Assembly (NCBI RefSeq): GCF_029846715.1
Contig: NZ_JARVWW010000007.1
Coordinates: 124,001-188,000 of the forward strand
Origin: Bradyrhizobium nivariense
Lineage (GTDB): Bacteria > Pseudomonadota > Alphaproteobacteria > Rhizobiales > Xanthobacteraceae
Direction: 5' to 3'
Length of the DNA stretch: 64,000 nucleotides
The notes under the pieces are model-generated. The model saw nothing but the letters and a program-made list of their open reading frames with translations, was not told where the DNA came from and did not search any database. The translations under genes were made by a program, and so were the position numbers. Of this stretch, positions 37,823-47,195 are shown piece by piece. Positions within the stretch are counted from its first letter, which is position 1. Each line of letters begins with the position of its first letter.

Positions 37823-39247
37823 CTACTTTTTTTGCTCGGATGACGGCCTGCTTTGCGCCAGCCCGCAGCCGGTGATCGCCGCAAAAAACACACCGAAGCC
37901 TGGAATCTGCAACGAGAAATCGATGCTCGTATGCAAGAATCCAAGCGTCGCCACACTTGCGCCGATAATCGGTATGTAGCGGTCACGCCGCCGATGCAAG
38001 CTTCCATTTAACAAATGGTAAAGATACCAGAGACATGTGACTATAATCAAACAGGCGGCAGGAAGGCCGAGCTCGACTGCAAGCTCGAGCGGCGTACTGT
38101 GCGCGCGGTCCCAGACTCCGAGACTGCCGAGTGAATCCGGCCTGTAGCCGGGAAATGCGCTTTCGAAGTTTCCGTAACCGATCCCGAGCAGCGGATGCTC
38201 CTCGATCATGGTCAGTACGGTTCGATACATCGTGAACCGCTGTTCATCCACGAGGCCGTAAGTCAGGATTCGCCCCGCCACTGCGCCGCCGACGAGCTGA
38301 AACAGCAACAGCGCTGCCACTGCGATTGCTGCGAGCCAGCCCCAGCGGCGAAGCTTGCCGATGCGCAGCGGTGCGAAAAAGAGGGCGGTCGCCATAAAGA
38401 CGGTCAGGATCAGCAGCAGAAACCCCGCGCGCGAGCCTGTCATCGCCGTTGCAACCAGGCAGACGACAAAGCCGCCTCCCAGCGCCACAGGAGAGGACAG
38501 ATAATATGCGATCAATGCGGTCATTTGTTGCGCAGGCGGTCGGTTCGGCCGATCCTGGCGATAGATGAAGCGCAACAATGGCAACAGAAACAGCAGCGCG
38601 CAGCTCGCGAAGAAGGTCGCAGCCGTGTTTCTGTTGACGAATGTGCCCGTGACGAAGCCGATATAGGCCTCCTTGCGGCGGAACAGGAGCGAGGTCGGAT
38701 CGCCGATCCCCGCGAGGATTCCGTAGAGAGCATAGGCAAACCCCGTCCAGGCGAGGATGCGCAGCAGCTGTCGCGCATCCTCCGCGTCGGTGGCGATGTA
38801 GACGGCGCGCGTGAAGGCAAGCACCAACAACAGTGGATAGCCGAATGCGAGCCATGGGCCGTTGGCGGTGATCGAGACGCGGCCGGGCAGATCTGCTCCC
38901 ACCACGCCTCGCGCCACCACCCATGCCGCATCGACCCCGTGAAGGGGTGAGTTCGGCCATAACTGAACCGTGATCACGGCCGCGACGATGACGAGAACGG
39001 CGAACAGTGGCAGCAACAGGTAGAAATCATCGAGCGTCGCGCTGCGCAGATCGGCGGTGGCGAGGCTGAACGCGAGCAGCATCGTCCAGATGCAGATCCA
39101 CACCGTCTCGGCGGAGCCGAACGGCAGCGGGGCCAGCATGAACACCCCGATCGCCGCAAACCGCGAAGCCTTATACAAGATCAATCCCCGAGGGCCGCAC
39201 CGTGGCTCCGCATTCAGTTCCCGAAGCTCGGTGCTGTTTTGCCACAT
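37823..39247 (-). CDS. O-antigen ligase/polymerase-type membrane protein (Wzy_C family)
   Basis: A 474-residue protein with about a dozen transmembrane helices. The signature segments are FVNRNTAATFFASCALLFLL and AMTGSRAGFLLLILTVFM, and a large periplasmic loop carries EEHPLLGIGYGNFESAFPGY and WDRAHSTPLELAVELG, whose His matches the catalytic loop of ligase/polymerase proteins. It would join lipid-linked repeat units into a polymer or transfer them to an acceptor. A second candidate polymerase is at 40783, so one may be the polymerase and the other a ligase. Confidence 0.85.
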   Translation of the reverse strand: MWQNSTELRELNAEPRCGPRGLILYKASRFAAIGVFMLAPLPFGSAETVWICIWTMLLAFSLATADLRSATLDDFYLLLPLFAVLVIVAAVITVQLWPNSPLHGVDAAWVVARGVVGADLPGRVSITANGPWLAFGYPLLLVLAFTRAVYIATDAEDARQLLRILAWTGFAYALYGILAGIGDPTSLLFRRKEAYIGFVTGTFVNRNTAATFFASCALLFLLPLLRFIYRQDRPNRPPAQQMTALIAYYLSSPVALGGGFVVCLVATAMTGSRAGFLLLILTVFMATALFFAPLRIGKLRRWGWLAAIAVAALLLFQLVGGAVAGRILTYGLVDEQRFTMYRTVLTMIEEHPLLGIGYGNFESAFPGYRPDSLGSLGVWDRAHSTPLELAVELGLPAACLIIVTCLWYLYHLLNGSLHRRRDRYIPIIGASVATLGFLHTSIDFSLQIPGFGVFFAAITGCGLAQSRPSSEQKK

Positions 39248-39553
39248 TCGTGCCGAATGAATAGGTTAATTGCACAATCCGCGAACACGCAAGGCGAGCA
39301 GCCTTAGCCGAAAGGTGTGTTACGCGGCGAGCTTCTTGTTCTGGAGATGGCAAGCTGCACGTCCTTGGGGCACGCGGCTGCTTCATTAACCGGTTGCCGG
39401 GTGCATTGCCTCCGGCAAATTAACCGTCGCGCCACTGCTTTCGATATGGGCGACATCTCCAATCGATATGCATGCGACGAGTGCGGGCGGGACATTGTAT
39501 TCACGTCGAATGCCCGGTAGAAATGCTGCACTGCAAGGTACTAGGAAATTGCC
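39248..39553. promoter_or_regulatory. Divergent promoter region between two EPS units
   Basis: 306 bases between the Wzy_C gene (minus) and the acyltransferase operon (plus). No gene is seen. It is AT-richer than the surrounding genes and must carry promoters for both. No convincing operator dyad was found. Confidence 0.4.
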
Positions 39554-40774
39554 GTGACGGTGCCCGCTCATCGCGAGAAAGCGCATGTCCTCACTCTGGA
39601 CAGCATTCGGGGAATTGCCGCGGTCACCGTGGTGATTCACCATGTAATCCTGATGCCGACCTTCCTCGCGGCGTTTCCGAATCGTGCGTGGGTCGACTGC
39701 GCGTTCTTCCGCAGCGGCGGATTTCTGGTCGATCTGTTCTTCGTGCTCAGCGGCATCGTGTTGTCGTTGAGCTATCTTCAAACCGATTTCGGGCGTTTCT
39801 CCCTGCGCGATTTCATGGTTCGACGGTTCGCGCGGGTGTATCCGCTGCACATCGTGATGCTTCTCGTGTTGCTGCTATTCCGTCTCGCGCGCATCGGGCT
39901 TGGGCTGGTGATGGCGGGCGTTGTCGTGACCGCTCCCGCGGCTTTTGAAGTCAACAACGGCTATTCGTTTTTCCTGAACGTCTTCCTGCTGCACTCGCTG
40001 GGCTTTGTTCATTACCTGAATTGGAATGCGCCGAGCTGGAGCATCAGCGTCGAATTCTACACCTATCTCGTGTTCGGCCTGATGCTGCTGGCCGCGCAAC
40101 GATTTAATTCGCTTGCCTGGTTTTATTTCGGGGCCGTCACGCTGACGATCGGCAGCTGGTTGATTCTCACAATGGTGATCACGACACCTCAGTTGGACGT
40201 GCAGTTTGATTGGGGGCTGCTGCGCTGCTTCACCAGCTTCTTTCTCGGCGTGCTCACTGTGAAAGCGGTCGAGGCACTGCCGCGCGACATCAGTCCCGCT
40301 TTGCAGGGTGGTATTCAGTTTGCGGCCGTGGTTGCAGCCGTGGCGCATGTATCCCTGACTGAAGCCTATCCGTGGACCAGCTATCTTGCGCCCGTAACCT
40401 TTGCCGTGCTTCTTGGCTCGCTACTGGCGTTTCCGAAGGCCGCTGTTGTTCCCTCCATGCTCACGATCAGGCCATTGTTATGGCTCGGTCAGCGGTCATA
40501 CTCGATCTACATGGTTCACGCCTTCGTCGTGCTGCTTGCCGAGTATTTTGTTCGCGCTGCGGGCAAGCCGGTGGTGGACAGGCTGGAGGCGATCCATCCA
40601 GGATTGGCGCCCACGCTCAATCTGCTGATTGTGCTCGGCGCCGTACTCGCTCTCTCGCAATTGACATATCGCTGGATTGAATTGCCTGGGTCCAGGCTGG
40701 TGCGGAACATCTTCCACGGAGCGGTGGCGTACTCGCCGGCCCCGGCCAAGCCTTCTACGCGCCTTTCGAGCTAA
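39554..40774 (+). CDS. Membrane O-acyltransferase (acyltransferase 3 family), copy 1
   Basis: A 406-residue, roughly ten-helix integral membrane acyltransferase that O-acetylates (or acylates) sugars from a cytoplasmic donor. DSIRGIAAVTVVIHH holds the catalytic histidine; DLFFVLSGIVLSLSY and a WSISVEFYTYLVFG segment are family marks. GTG start with AGGA 8 bases upstream. First gene of a plus-strand run of four; the polymerase-like gene begins 8 bases after it. Confidence 0.85.
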   Translation: MTVPAHREKAHVLTLDSIRGIAAVTVVIHHVILMPTFLAAFPNRAWVDCAFFRSGGFLVDLFFVLSGIVLSLSYLQTDFGRFSLRDFMVRRFARVYPLHIVMLLVLLLFRLARIGLGLVMAGVVVTAPAAFEVNNGYSFFLNVFLLHSLGFVHYLNWNAPSWSISVEFYTYLVFGLMLLAAQRFNSLAWFYFGAVTLTIGSWLILTMVITTPQLDVQFDWGLLRCFTSFFLGVLTVKAVEALPRDISPALQGGIQFAAVVAAVAHVSLTEAYPWTSYLAPVTFAVLLGSLLAFPKAAVVPSMLTIRPLLWLGQRSYSIYMVHAFVVLLAEYFVRAAGKPVVDRLEAIHPGLAPTLNLLIVLGAVLALSQLTYRWIELPGSRLVRNIFHGAVAYSPAPAKPSTRLSS

Positions 40775-40782
40775 GGACGAAT

Positions 40783-42153
40783 ATGACGACGACAACGCTA
40801 GCGCTGCGCCGGACAATGCCGCTGTTGCGATTTCCGCTGCTGATGTGGGGGGCGTTCAGCCTCGAAGCCGTTGGGATGGCTACATATTTCCTGCGGGACG
40901 ATTTCTCGGCCGCCGCGCGATATTATCTCTACATTACCCATTTGAGCCCGCTATGGTTCGTGCCGGATGCTTTCGGTTTCATGTGCCTCTTCCTGTTCAT
41001 TTACCGCTGCATCATCCAAAATCGCAGCATCCTGGCCGTGGTCGTACTGCTGTGGATCTTCCTGTCGCTCGGGATCGGCTATCTCTTTCTGGGCAACGTC
41101 ACGGCGTTCGCCTCGGCGTTCAAGATGATCCTGCCTGTCTTCATCGGCTTCAGCTTTTGCGATGCGGACACAGCTGCCTACAAGAAGCTTCTGTTATTGA
41201 TGTCGATACTGTTCTACGTATCGATCTTCGGCGTGATCCTGTCGGCCTATTGGAAGGCGCCGTGGGTCAATTACACCTATGAGGCGTTCGGCGTTAAGCG
41301 GCAGGCGGGGCGACTGTGGTGGGCAGGCTCCGAGCAACGGCTCTCCGGTTTTTGCGAGGACAGTACCGTCGTCAGCCTCTTCATTCTGGTTGCGTACGTC
41401 ATGACCTCGATACGAAAGAACGTGTGGTGGTGCCTCTTTTTCGGCGGGGCTGCCTTTTACGCGTTGAAGTTGACCACGAGTAAGACGACCATGGGCGTTC
41501 TCGCCATGTATCTAATTGCGTTGCTCGTCATCCGAGCAATGCCTGAGAAGATGCGCTTCCCGACCCTGAGGATGTTGGCGGTATCATCCTATCTCTCGAT
41601 TCTCGTTCCCATCTTCTTGATCCTGGTCTTTGGCGGGACGTCGGTCGGTGCAAAGGATTTTCTCTTCAGCCTGGTCGACCGCATCAACAACAGTTGGCAG
41701 AAGCCGTTCATCTTCCTGTCTCAGTTGATGCCGGTCGGTTACATCACCGGATGCGGCGTGGGCTGTTTCAACTATCCGATGAATCAGTTTTCAAACCTGA
41801 CATCGTATTGGGTGCCGGTCGATAATTTCTATCTCGTCACCTTTCTGATGTTTGGCGTGCCTTTCGTCGCCTTCATGTTCTTCGTCATCCGTGCGACGTT
41901 GCTGACGACCGACATCTACAAATTGTCCCTCACATTCGTGATGAACATCTTCAGCATCACCGTGGCCGACTACGGGCCGGCGTCGGGCCTCTTGCTGATG
42001 TCGTTCATCTTCAGCGACGTGTTCTCCCGGCGGGCTTCCTTTGTTTTCCAGGGAGGAAAGTCGAATCGACGCTACGCGTTGCACGCGAATCCGCCCGCTC
42101 AGGACGCGCCTGCACTGGGCGGAGCTGTGCCCAGATTAAGTGGATCGGGCTGA
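40783..42153 (+). CDS. Putative polysaccharide polymerase (Wzy-like)
   Basis: A 456-residue polytopic protein with about eleven helices, e.g. SLEAVGMATYFL, FKMILPVFIGFSF and FLILVFGGTSVG. A large extracytoplasmic loop (PVGYITGCGVGCFNYPMNQF) resembles Wzy-like polymerases, and the conserved-looking ALKLTTSKTTMGVLAMYL is like the ASKT/TSRxG helices of that group. Sequence is divergent, so the call rests on topology and location between two acyltransferases. The end overlaps no gene; the next starts 10 bases on. Confidence 0.62.
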   Translation: MTTTTLALRRTMPLLRFPLLMWGAFSLEAVGMATYFLRDDFSAAARYYLYITHLSPLWFVPDAFGFMCLFLFIYRCIIQNRSILAVVVLLWIFLSLGIGYLFLGNVTAFASAFKMILPVFIGFSFCDADTAAYKKLLLLMSILFYVSIFGVILSAYWKAPWVNYTYEAFGVKRQAGRLWWAGSEQRLSGFCEDSTVVSLFILVAYVMTSIRKNVWWCLFFGGAAFYALKLTTSKTTMGVLAMYLIALLVIRAMPEKMRFPTLRMLAVSSYLSILVPIFLILVFGGTSVGAKDFLFSLVDRINNSWQKPFIFLSQLMPVGYITGCGVGCFNYPMNQFSNLTSYWVPVDNFYLVTFLMFGVPFVAFMFFVIRATLLTTDIYKLSLTFVMNIFSITVADYGPASGLLLMSFIFSDVFSRRASFVFQGGKSNRRYALHANPPAQDAPALGGAVPRLSGSG

Positions 42154-42163
42154 AGGGCCGGCG

Positions 42164-43267
42164 ATGCACAGGCGACTCGCATTCATAGATACCTTGCGCG
42201 GCATCGCTGTTCTGTCGGTGCTGCTCCAGCATGCGCTGGAGCAGATCGTGCTGAACCAGGCGGCCGGCGACTACTATCGAGTCTTCCACAATGCGGTCGG
42301 CGAATATTTCAATTTCGGCCGGTTCGGCGTCGTGCTGTTCTTCTTCGTCAGCGGCTTCGTGATTCCGAACAGTTTTCCGAACAGCTCTGCGCCGATCCGG
42401 GACTTTGCGATCAGCCGCTTTTTCCGGCTTTACCCGGCCTATTGGGTGTCGATCGTCGTTGTCCTGCTCATTGCGCCGACGATGGAGGGGAAGACGTTTC
42501 CCCTGTCACAGATCCTTGCCAACATCACCATGTTGCAGATGTTCATGAACATCCAGAACCTCAACATCGGATATTGGACGCTTGCCGTTGAGTTGATCTT
42601 TTATGTCGGATGCATCGCGCTGTTTGCGATCGGGCTCCTCAAGGCGCGCTGGACCGCGATTTGCATCATCGTCGCCGCCTCTCTGACCGCAATCATGGCC
42701 TTTCCCTTCGTAAAAGGTCATCTTTTCTGGGGCTTGCTCGAACTCATGTTGGACCTGACGGCGATGTTTCTCGGCAAGGTGGTGCGCGATGCCGCGATCG
42801 GCGAGCGCCTCCAATGGCGTCATGTCGCGATCTGCACGCTGCTTTACGTGCTCTATGCGGCCGCCTGCGCATATCGGCGCTATGGGCTGGACTATCAGGA
42901 TAATTTCTTCTGCGCTTACGGCATGGGGGCCGCCTATATCGGGGCTGCCGTCGTGTTCCTGGCGTTTGCCGCTCTCGGCGAGCGCGGGGCCTCGGGCGTC
43001 CTGTCCTTTGTCGGCCGTATCAGCTATTCGGTCTACCTGATAGGGCCCTACGTGCTGGTGGTGATCGTGCAGTATTTCGGAACGGGTCAGAGCCCGGGGC
43101 AATGGTCTCTCTTTGTAATCGGAGTTGGTGTGGTGTCGATCTTGGTCAGCTGGTTGAACTATCTCGCCGTGGAGAAGCCGATGGTGACCTTTGGTCACCG
43201 GTTTCGTTCGCAGGCATTTACCGCGGTCGCGTTTCAGCCGTCACTGCGGGGACAGGGGGCCGAATGA
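42164..43267 (+). CDS. Membrane O-acyltransferase, copy 2
   Basis: A 367-residue polytopic acyltransferase: FIDTLRGIAVLSVLLQHALE (catalytic His), VVLFFFVSGFVIPNSF, FFRLYPAYWVSIVVVL and WTLAVELIFYVGC. Start at 42164 follows AGGG by 7 bases; an upstream in-frame start would overlap the polymerase-like gene. Its stop overlaps the start of the next acyltransferase (ATGA), so they are coupled. Confidence 0.85.
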   Translation: MHRRLAFIDTLRGIAVLSVLLQHALEQIVLNQAAGDYYRVFHNAVGEYFNFGRFGVVLFFFVSGFVIPNSFPNSSAPIRDFAISRFFRLYPAYWVSIVVVLLIAPTMEGKTFPLSQILANITMLQMFMNIQNLNIGYWTLAVELIFYVGCIALFAIGLLKARWTAICIIVAASLTAIMAFPFVKGHLFWGLLELMLDLTAMFLGKVVRDAAIGERLQWRHVAICTLLYVLYAAACAYRRYGLDYQDNFFCAYGMGAAYIGAAVVFLAFAALGERGASGVLSFVGRISYSVYLIGPYVLVVIVQYFGTGQSPGQWSLFVIGVGVVSILVSWLNYLAVEKPMVTFGHRFRSQAFTAVAFQPSLRGQGAE

Positions 43268-44358
43268 ACAGCCAAAGCGAAAAAACCTACGCGGAGTCCG
43301 GCGGCGCGTTCGTGCCGTCAATTCAGGGATTGCGCGGAATTGCTGCGCTCACCGTCCTGATCTGTCACTTTCGCGACATGCCGAAGGTGGGCATGCCTGA
43401 CGTCCCCGGCGCAGGCTTCCTGCCGCCGATCTGGCCGTGGCTTCAGACCGTGCTCAACACGGGCGGGCACGGGGTCGAGCTGTTCTTCATGATCAGCGGC
43501 TTCCTGATTCCGGCAAGCCTGGTGCGGCATGCGTCGATCGCGAAGTTCATCTATGACCGCGTTCTGCGCATCATGCCGCTCTTCGTTATCCTGCACCTGA
43601 CGCTGTTCGTGGTCGGGCCGTTCGTCGGGTACAAGTTCTTTCGCGGTTTGGATCTCCCGAGCTATGTCGAGATCTTCATCGCCAACCTGTTCTTCCTGCA
43701 GAATGCGCTGGGCTTGCCGATCGCCCAGCAGAACGCCTGGACGCTGACCTATGAATGGGCGTTCTATATCTGGTTTGCGCTGAGCTTCGGCGCGATCGTC
43801 CGGTTCAAGAGCTGGTGGCTGGCGGCACCCATGATGGTGGTGGCCGTGATCTGCCTTCTCTATTGGCCGATCGCCGCGTTCTTCGGTATCGGCATGCTTT
43901 TCAGCGCCACCAACATCCGTATTCCTGCGTCCGGTCCGCTGGGGCTGGCTGCGGGCCTGATCTGCTTTGCCGCGATGTACGCAGCGCTCGACCTCTTTCA
44001 CCCGTTTGTCAGCCTCATTCCCGGCTTCTTCTTGTTCGGGATGGTGCTCGCGCCGGGGTCCGGCGTCTCGACGGTCCTCAGGGCGCCGGCGCTGCAATAT
44101 CTTGGCAAGATCAGCTACAGCTTCTACCTGGTCCACCCCTTTATGCTGTTTCCGTTGCAGATGATGGGTCTGAAGCTGGTCGACCGCGGATACGATCGAT
44201 GGCTGCTGTGGTCTGGCTTCGTGATCATCGGGACGGTGCTGGTGCTGATCGCCAGCGCCATGAGCTATGAGCTCATTGAGGTCCGCTTCCGCCGTCTGAT
44301 CGACAGCACGTTCCGAAACGCGTTGTTTGGAAAGAGGGCGGAGCGCAGTCCGGCTTGA
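43264..44358 (+). CDS. Membrane O-acyltransferase, copy 3
   Basis: A 364-residue polytopic acyltransferase: SIQGLRGIAALTVLICHFRD, VELFFMISGFLIPASL, RVLRIMPLFVILHLTLF and WTLTYEWAFYIWFAL. It starts inside the ATGA overlap with copy 2 and ends the plus-strand run. It faces the minus-strand copy 4 across 36 bases. Confidence 0.85.
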   Translation: MNSQSEKTYAESGGAFVPSIQGLRGIAALTVLICHFRDMPKVGMPDVPGAGFLPPIWPWLQTVLNTGGHGVELFFMISGFLIPASLVRHASIAKFIYDRVLRIMPLFVILHLTLFVVGPFVGYKFFRGLDLPSYVEIFIANLFFLQNALGLPIAQQNAWTLTYEWAFYIWFALSFGAIVRFKSWWLAAPMMVVAVICLLYWPIAAFFGIGMLFSATNIRIPASGPLGLAAGLICFAAMYAALDLFHPFVSLIPGFFLFGMVLAPGSGVSTVLRAPALQYLGKISYSFYLVHPFMLFPLQMMGLKLVDRGYDRWLLWSGFVIIGTVLVLIASAMSYELIEVRFRRLIDSTFRNALFGKRAERSPA

Positions 44359-44372
44359 TCTGGATCCTCGAA

Positions 44373-44389
44373 CCGGGGCCAGCGCCCGG
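44373..44389. terminator. Small hairpin between convergent acyltransferase genes
   Basis: CCGGG-N7-CCCGG in the 36-base gap between convergent copies 3 and 4. A possible bidirectional terminator; the stem is short. Confidence 0.3.
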
Positions 44390-44394
44390 CACGG

Positions 44395-45759
44395 TCAGGC
44401 GGGCCTCTGGTAGAACCGGCGCAGCCGAAGCGCTGGTTTTTCAATGACGTTCCAGGAGAAAGCAGCAAAGCCGAGCGTCAACACCACGACAATCGGCAGG
44501 ATCACCGCCAGCGAAAGGCGGTGATCCGGACCCAAGACACGCTGGAAAATGTCGATCGTCGCCTGCGTGATCGGGAAGCCGTAGAGGTAAATGCCGTAGG
44601 AGAGATCCTGACGGAACAGGCGGTCGAACGCGCGAAAGCTCTTCATGCCGATGTAGATCGTGCAGTAGGTCAGGAATATGCCCGCAAGTGGCAGCAGCAC
44701 GTTGAGCCACATGATCACCGCGTAGCAGGCGGCGGACGTCGCAAAGATGGCCCAGTGAATCGGCACGTATCGGGCGTGCAGGCGGAACACCATGCCGAAG
44801 AAGAACATGAAGACGAGATACCAGCCGGCTAGCCGCGTCGAATCGTGCCGGACATTGAAGGTATTGGGGTCGATGAAGTAGGCGACGAGCTCGGCGAGCA
44901 GCGCGGCGCCGACGAGGAGCGTGATCCAGCGGATCTTTCCTGCCTCGCTCGAGATCATGCGCCCCAGCAGAAGCGCGAAGGCGAAGACGTAGCACCAGAG
45001 TTCCCAGGGTAAGGTCCAGAGATTGGCGTTGACCATCTCCGGCCAGGGGTTGTGCAGAAACAGCCCGGGCAGCTCGAACGTGACGTGGCCGACGATGTTT
45101 CCGAAATAGCGGAAGAACTGGTACTCGGACAGATATTGCGACACTGGCAATTGCGTCAGCAATGGCCCGACCACGAGGGCGCAGAGCGTCACCTCGACAC
45201 TGAGCGCCGGGACGATCCGCAGTACGCGGTTGATGAAGAACGTTTTCAGATCCGGATTCTTGATGGCGCTGCCGGTCACCAGGAAGCCGCTCAGCGCGAA
45301 GAACATCCCGACCAGCGCAATCAGTCCGGGTCTGAGCAGTTCCTGGATGATTTCGGATGCATGCAGGTGGCTGAAGGTCAGGGCCGTCAATCCACCCATC
45401 TTGTCGAAGGCGGCGGCGCCGGGATCCTTGAGCACATAGACCGCCATTCCCGGTTCATCGAGCTTCTTGACGAAGGCGGCGCCGGCGAACAGGCCGGCAA
45501 CCGCGACACGGCAGTGATGCGACAGGATGACCAGCGACAGCAGGTGCCGCATCATGTTGAAACCCGGCCCGAGACCGTTGTTCTTCGCCAAGATGGTTTC
45601 CGCGGTCTCCCACCGCGCCAGGCTCGACTGGATGGTGTCGGACAGCCGCCGGAAGCGCGATGGGGAGAAGGAGCGCTCGCGGCCGAGGGCGCCCGGCAAC
45701 GAAACGGTTGCGAGCCCTGCGTCTCGATCCGGCTGCGACATTCTCGTACGGCCTTTCAT
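44395..45759 (-). CDS. Membrane O-acyltransferase, copy 4
   Basis: A 454-residue protein with a polar cytoplasmic N-terminal extension of about 60 residues before the family core: MMRHLLSLVILSHHCRVAVA (tandem histidines), MFFALSGFLVTGSAI, FFINRVLRIVPALSVEVTL and LWTLPWELWCYVFAF. The C-terminus ends FSWNVIEKPALRLRRFY, the usual cytoplasmic end. A second ATG six codons in is possible. It lies 118 bases downstream of copy 5, same strand. Confidence 0.83.
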   Translation of the reverse strand: MKGRTRMSQPDRDAGLATVSLPGALGRERSFSPSRFRRLSDTIQSSLARWETAETILAKNNGLGPGFNMMRHLLSLVILSHHCRVAVAGLFAGAAFVKKLDEPGMAVYVLKDPGAAAFDKMGGLTALTFSHLHASEIIQELLRPGLIALVGMFFALSGFLVTGSAIKNPDLKTFFINRVLRIVPALSVEVTLCALVVGPLLTQLPVSQYLSEYQFFRYFGNIVGHVTFELPGLFLHNPWPEMVNANLWTLPWELWCYVFAFALLLGRMISSEAGKIRWITLLVGAALLAELVAYFIDPNTFNVRHDSTRLAGWYLVFMFFFGMVFRLHARYVPIHWAIFATSAACYAVIMWLNVLLPLAGIFLTYCTIYIGMKSFRAFDRLFRQDLSYGIYLYGFPITQATIDIFQRVLGPDHRLSLAVILPIVVVLTLGFAAFSWNVIEKPALRLRRFYQRPA

Positions 45760-45877
45760 ACGTCAGTTTTGGCGGCATCAGCGGATGCCACGGAGTTGAA
45801 GCCAATTGATGGCCGTGACGGTGCCGAGGCCGGGTTGGCATAGCACCGAATTGCAGTTTTAGCCCAACCGATGGCCG

Positions 45878-46978
45878 TTATGCGACGATCGAGCGGCGTC
45901 GTCCCAGCCTGCGGCAATAACCAATGAGCGGCTGTTCGACATACCAATGGATCAGGATCCCGGCGATGACCGACGCGACCACCGCGAGAATGACGAAGAG
46001 GGCGGATGGCAATGGATTGTGGAGGCGGGCGGAGATCTGAATCAGCACGACCGCGGTCGCCGCGTGGGTGAGGTAGATCGAATAGGAGGCGTCACCGAGC
46101 AGCATGCCCAGGGAATGCAGCGGTCCCGGCTTTTCGGTGGAAACGACCCCCAGCCAGACGACAATCGTGGCGAACAGGGTCCACCACACGGCTCGGAGCC
46201 CGTTGTCTTCCGAAAGCATGATCCCGACGACAACCGTCCCCAGCGTCGTCGCCGCAACGGTGAGCGGAAATGCTGCCGGGAATCGGCTGCGAACCAGCGG
46301 ATGGCCCTTGAGCCACAGCAAGCCAAGCGCAAAGCCCATGCCGAACTGGAGGTTTGGCATCATGATGTTGCCGTAACCGATCACGGTCGCCAGGGCGAGA
46401 CCCGTGCTCTCCGGTTGCAGCAGTTCCGGCCATGGCAGTAGACGTGCCGTCGCGTACCAGGCCAAAGGGGCCAGAAACCACGCGATCAACACATAAAACC
46501 GAGGGCGTGGCTGAAGCATCGTCAATGCGAATAGAATGTAGAAGATGAACTCGTGCCGGAGGGTCCAGACGACGTGTGGCCGCAGCTCACCGATCGGCCA
46601 GAGCGCCAGCGCCCTCAGGCCGGGGAGAGGATCGAGTTTTCCGGAGCCTGCCAGCGACAGCAGATTGTATCCGATCACGCATACCCACATGAATGGAATG
46701 ATGCGCACGAAGCGCCGGACAAAGAACTCCGCAGGTGTGCTGCGGGCCGGGCCGAATGAAACAATCGTGATGATGAAGCCGCTGATGACGAAGAAGATCG
46801 CGACGCCGAACAGGCCGGTCTCCGCGAGCGGGAAGGGGCTCTCGCCGTAGGACGGCGGAAGGCTGACCAGCCAGTTGACGTGCCAGATCACGACCAGAAT
46901 GGCTGCAAAACCGCGCAGGTATTGAATTCCCGGCACGATTCCGCCTTTGGGGGACCGTGCGCCCTCGATATCCGTCAA
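45878..46978 (-). CDS. Membrane O-acyltransferase, copy 5
   Basis: A 366-residue polytopic acyltransferase: GIQYLRGFAAILVVIWHVNW, VAIFFVISGFIITIV, FVRRFVRIIPFMWVCVIGYN and WTLRHEFIFYILFAL. It ends HWYVEQPLIGYCRRL. It leads a minus-strand pair with copy 4. Five such enzymes in 8 kb imply several different acyl decorations on the polymer, or on separate sugars. Confidence 0.85.
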   Translation of the reverse strand: MTDIEGARSPKGGIVPGIQYLRGFAAILVVIWHVNWLVSLPPSYGESPFPLAETGLFGVAIFFVISGFIITIVSFGPARSTPAEFFVRRFVRIIPFMWVCVIGYNLLSLAGSGKLDPLPGLRALALWPIGELRPHVVWTLRHEFIFYILFALTMLQPRPRFYVLIAWFLAPLAWYATARLLPWPELLQPESTGLALATVIGYGNIMMPNLQFGMGFALGLLWLKGHPLVRSRFPAAFPLTVAATTLGTVVVGIMLSEDNGLRAVWWTLFATIVVWLGVVSTEKPGPLHSLGMLLGDASYSIYLTHAATAVVLIQISARLHNPLPSALFVILAVVASVIAGILIHWYVEQPLIGYCRRLGRRRSIVA

Positions 46979-47151
46979 TGTCGCCTCAATGCCGCGCTGG
47001 ATCTCGATTTTACCGATCGCTGCAGGGATCGGTCAAACCCTGATTTTTGGGCGCAATGATGATGTATGAGGCAATGACGTTGCGGCCAGGCGATCGCGTG
47101 CGAGCGCGCCATGTCCAGGATGGCGGGTTCTGCGCCCCGCTGTTCCCTGAT

Positions 47152-47184
47152 TGCGTGCGGCGAGGTGGAACTCCGCCGCACGCA
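47152..47184. terminator. Strong stem-loop after the repeat glycosidase gene
   Basis: TGCGTGCGGCG and CGCCGCACGCA make an 11-pair stem around an 11-base loop, 11 bases past the stop of the 1536-codon gene on the minus strand. Probable terminator. Confidence 0.65.
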
Positions 47185-47195
47185 TCCTCGCTCGA

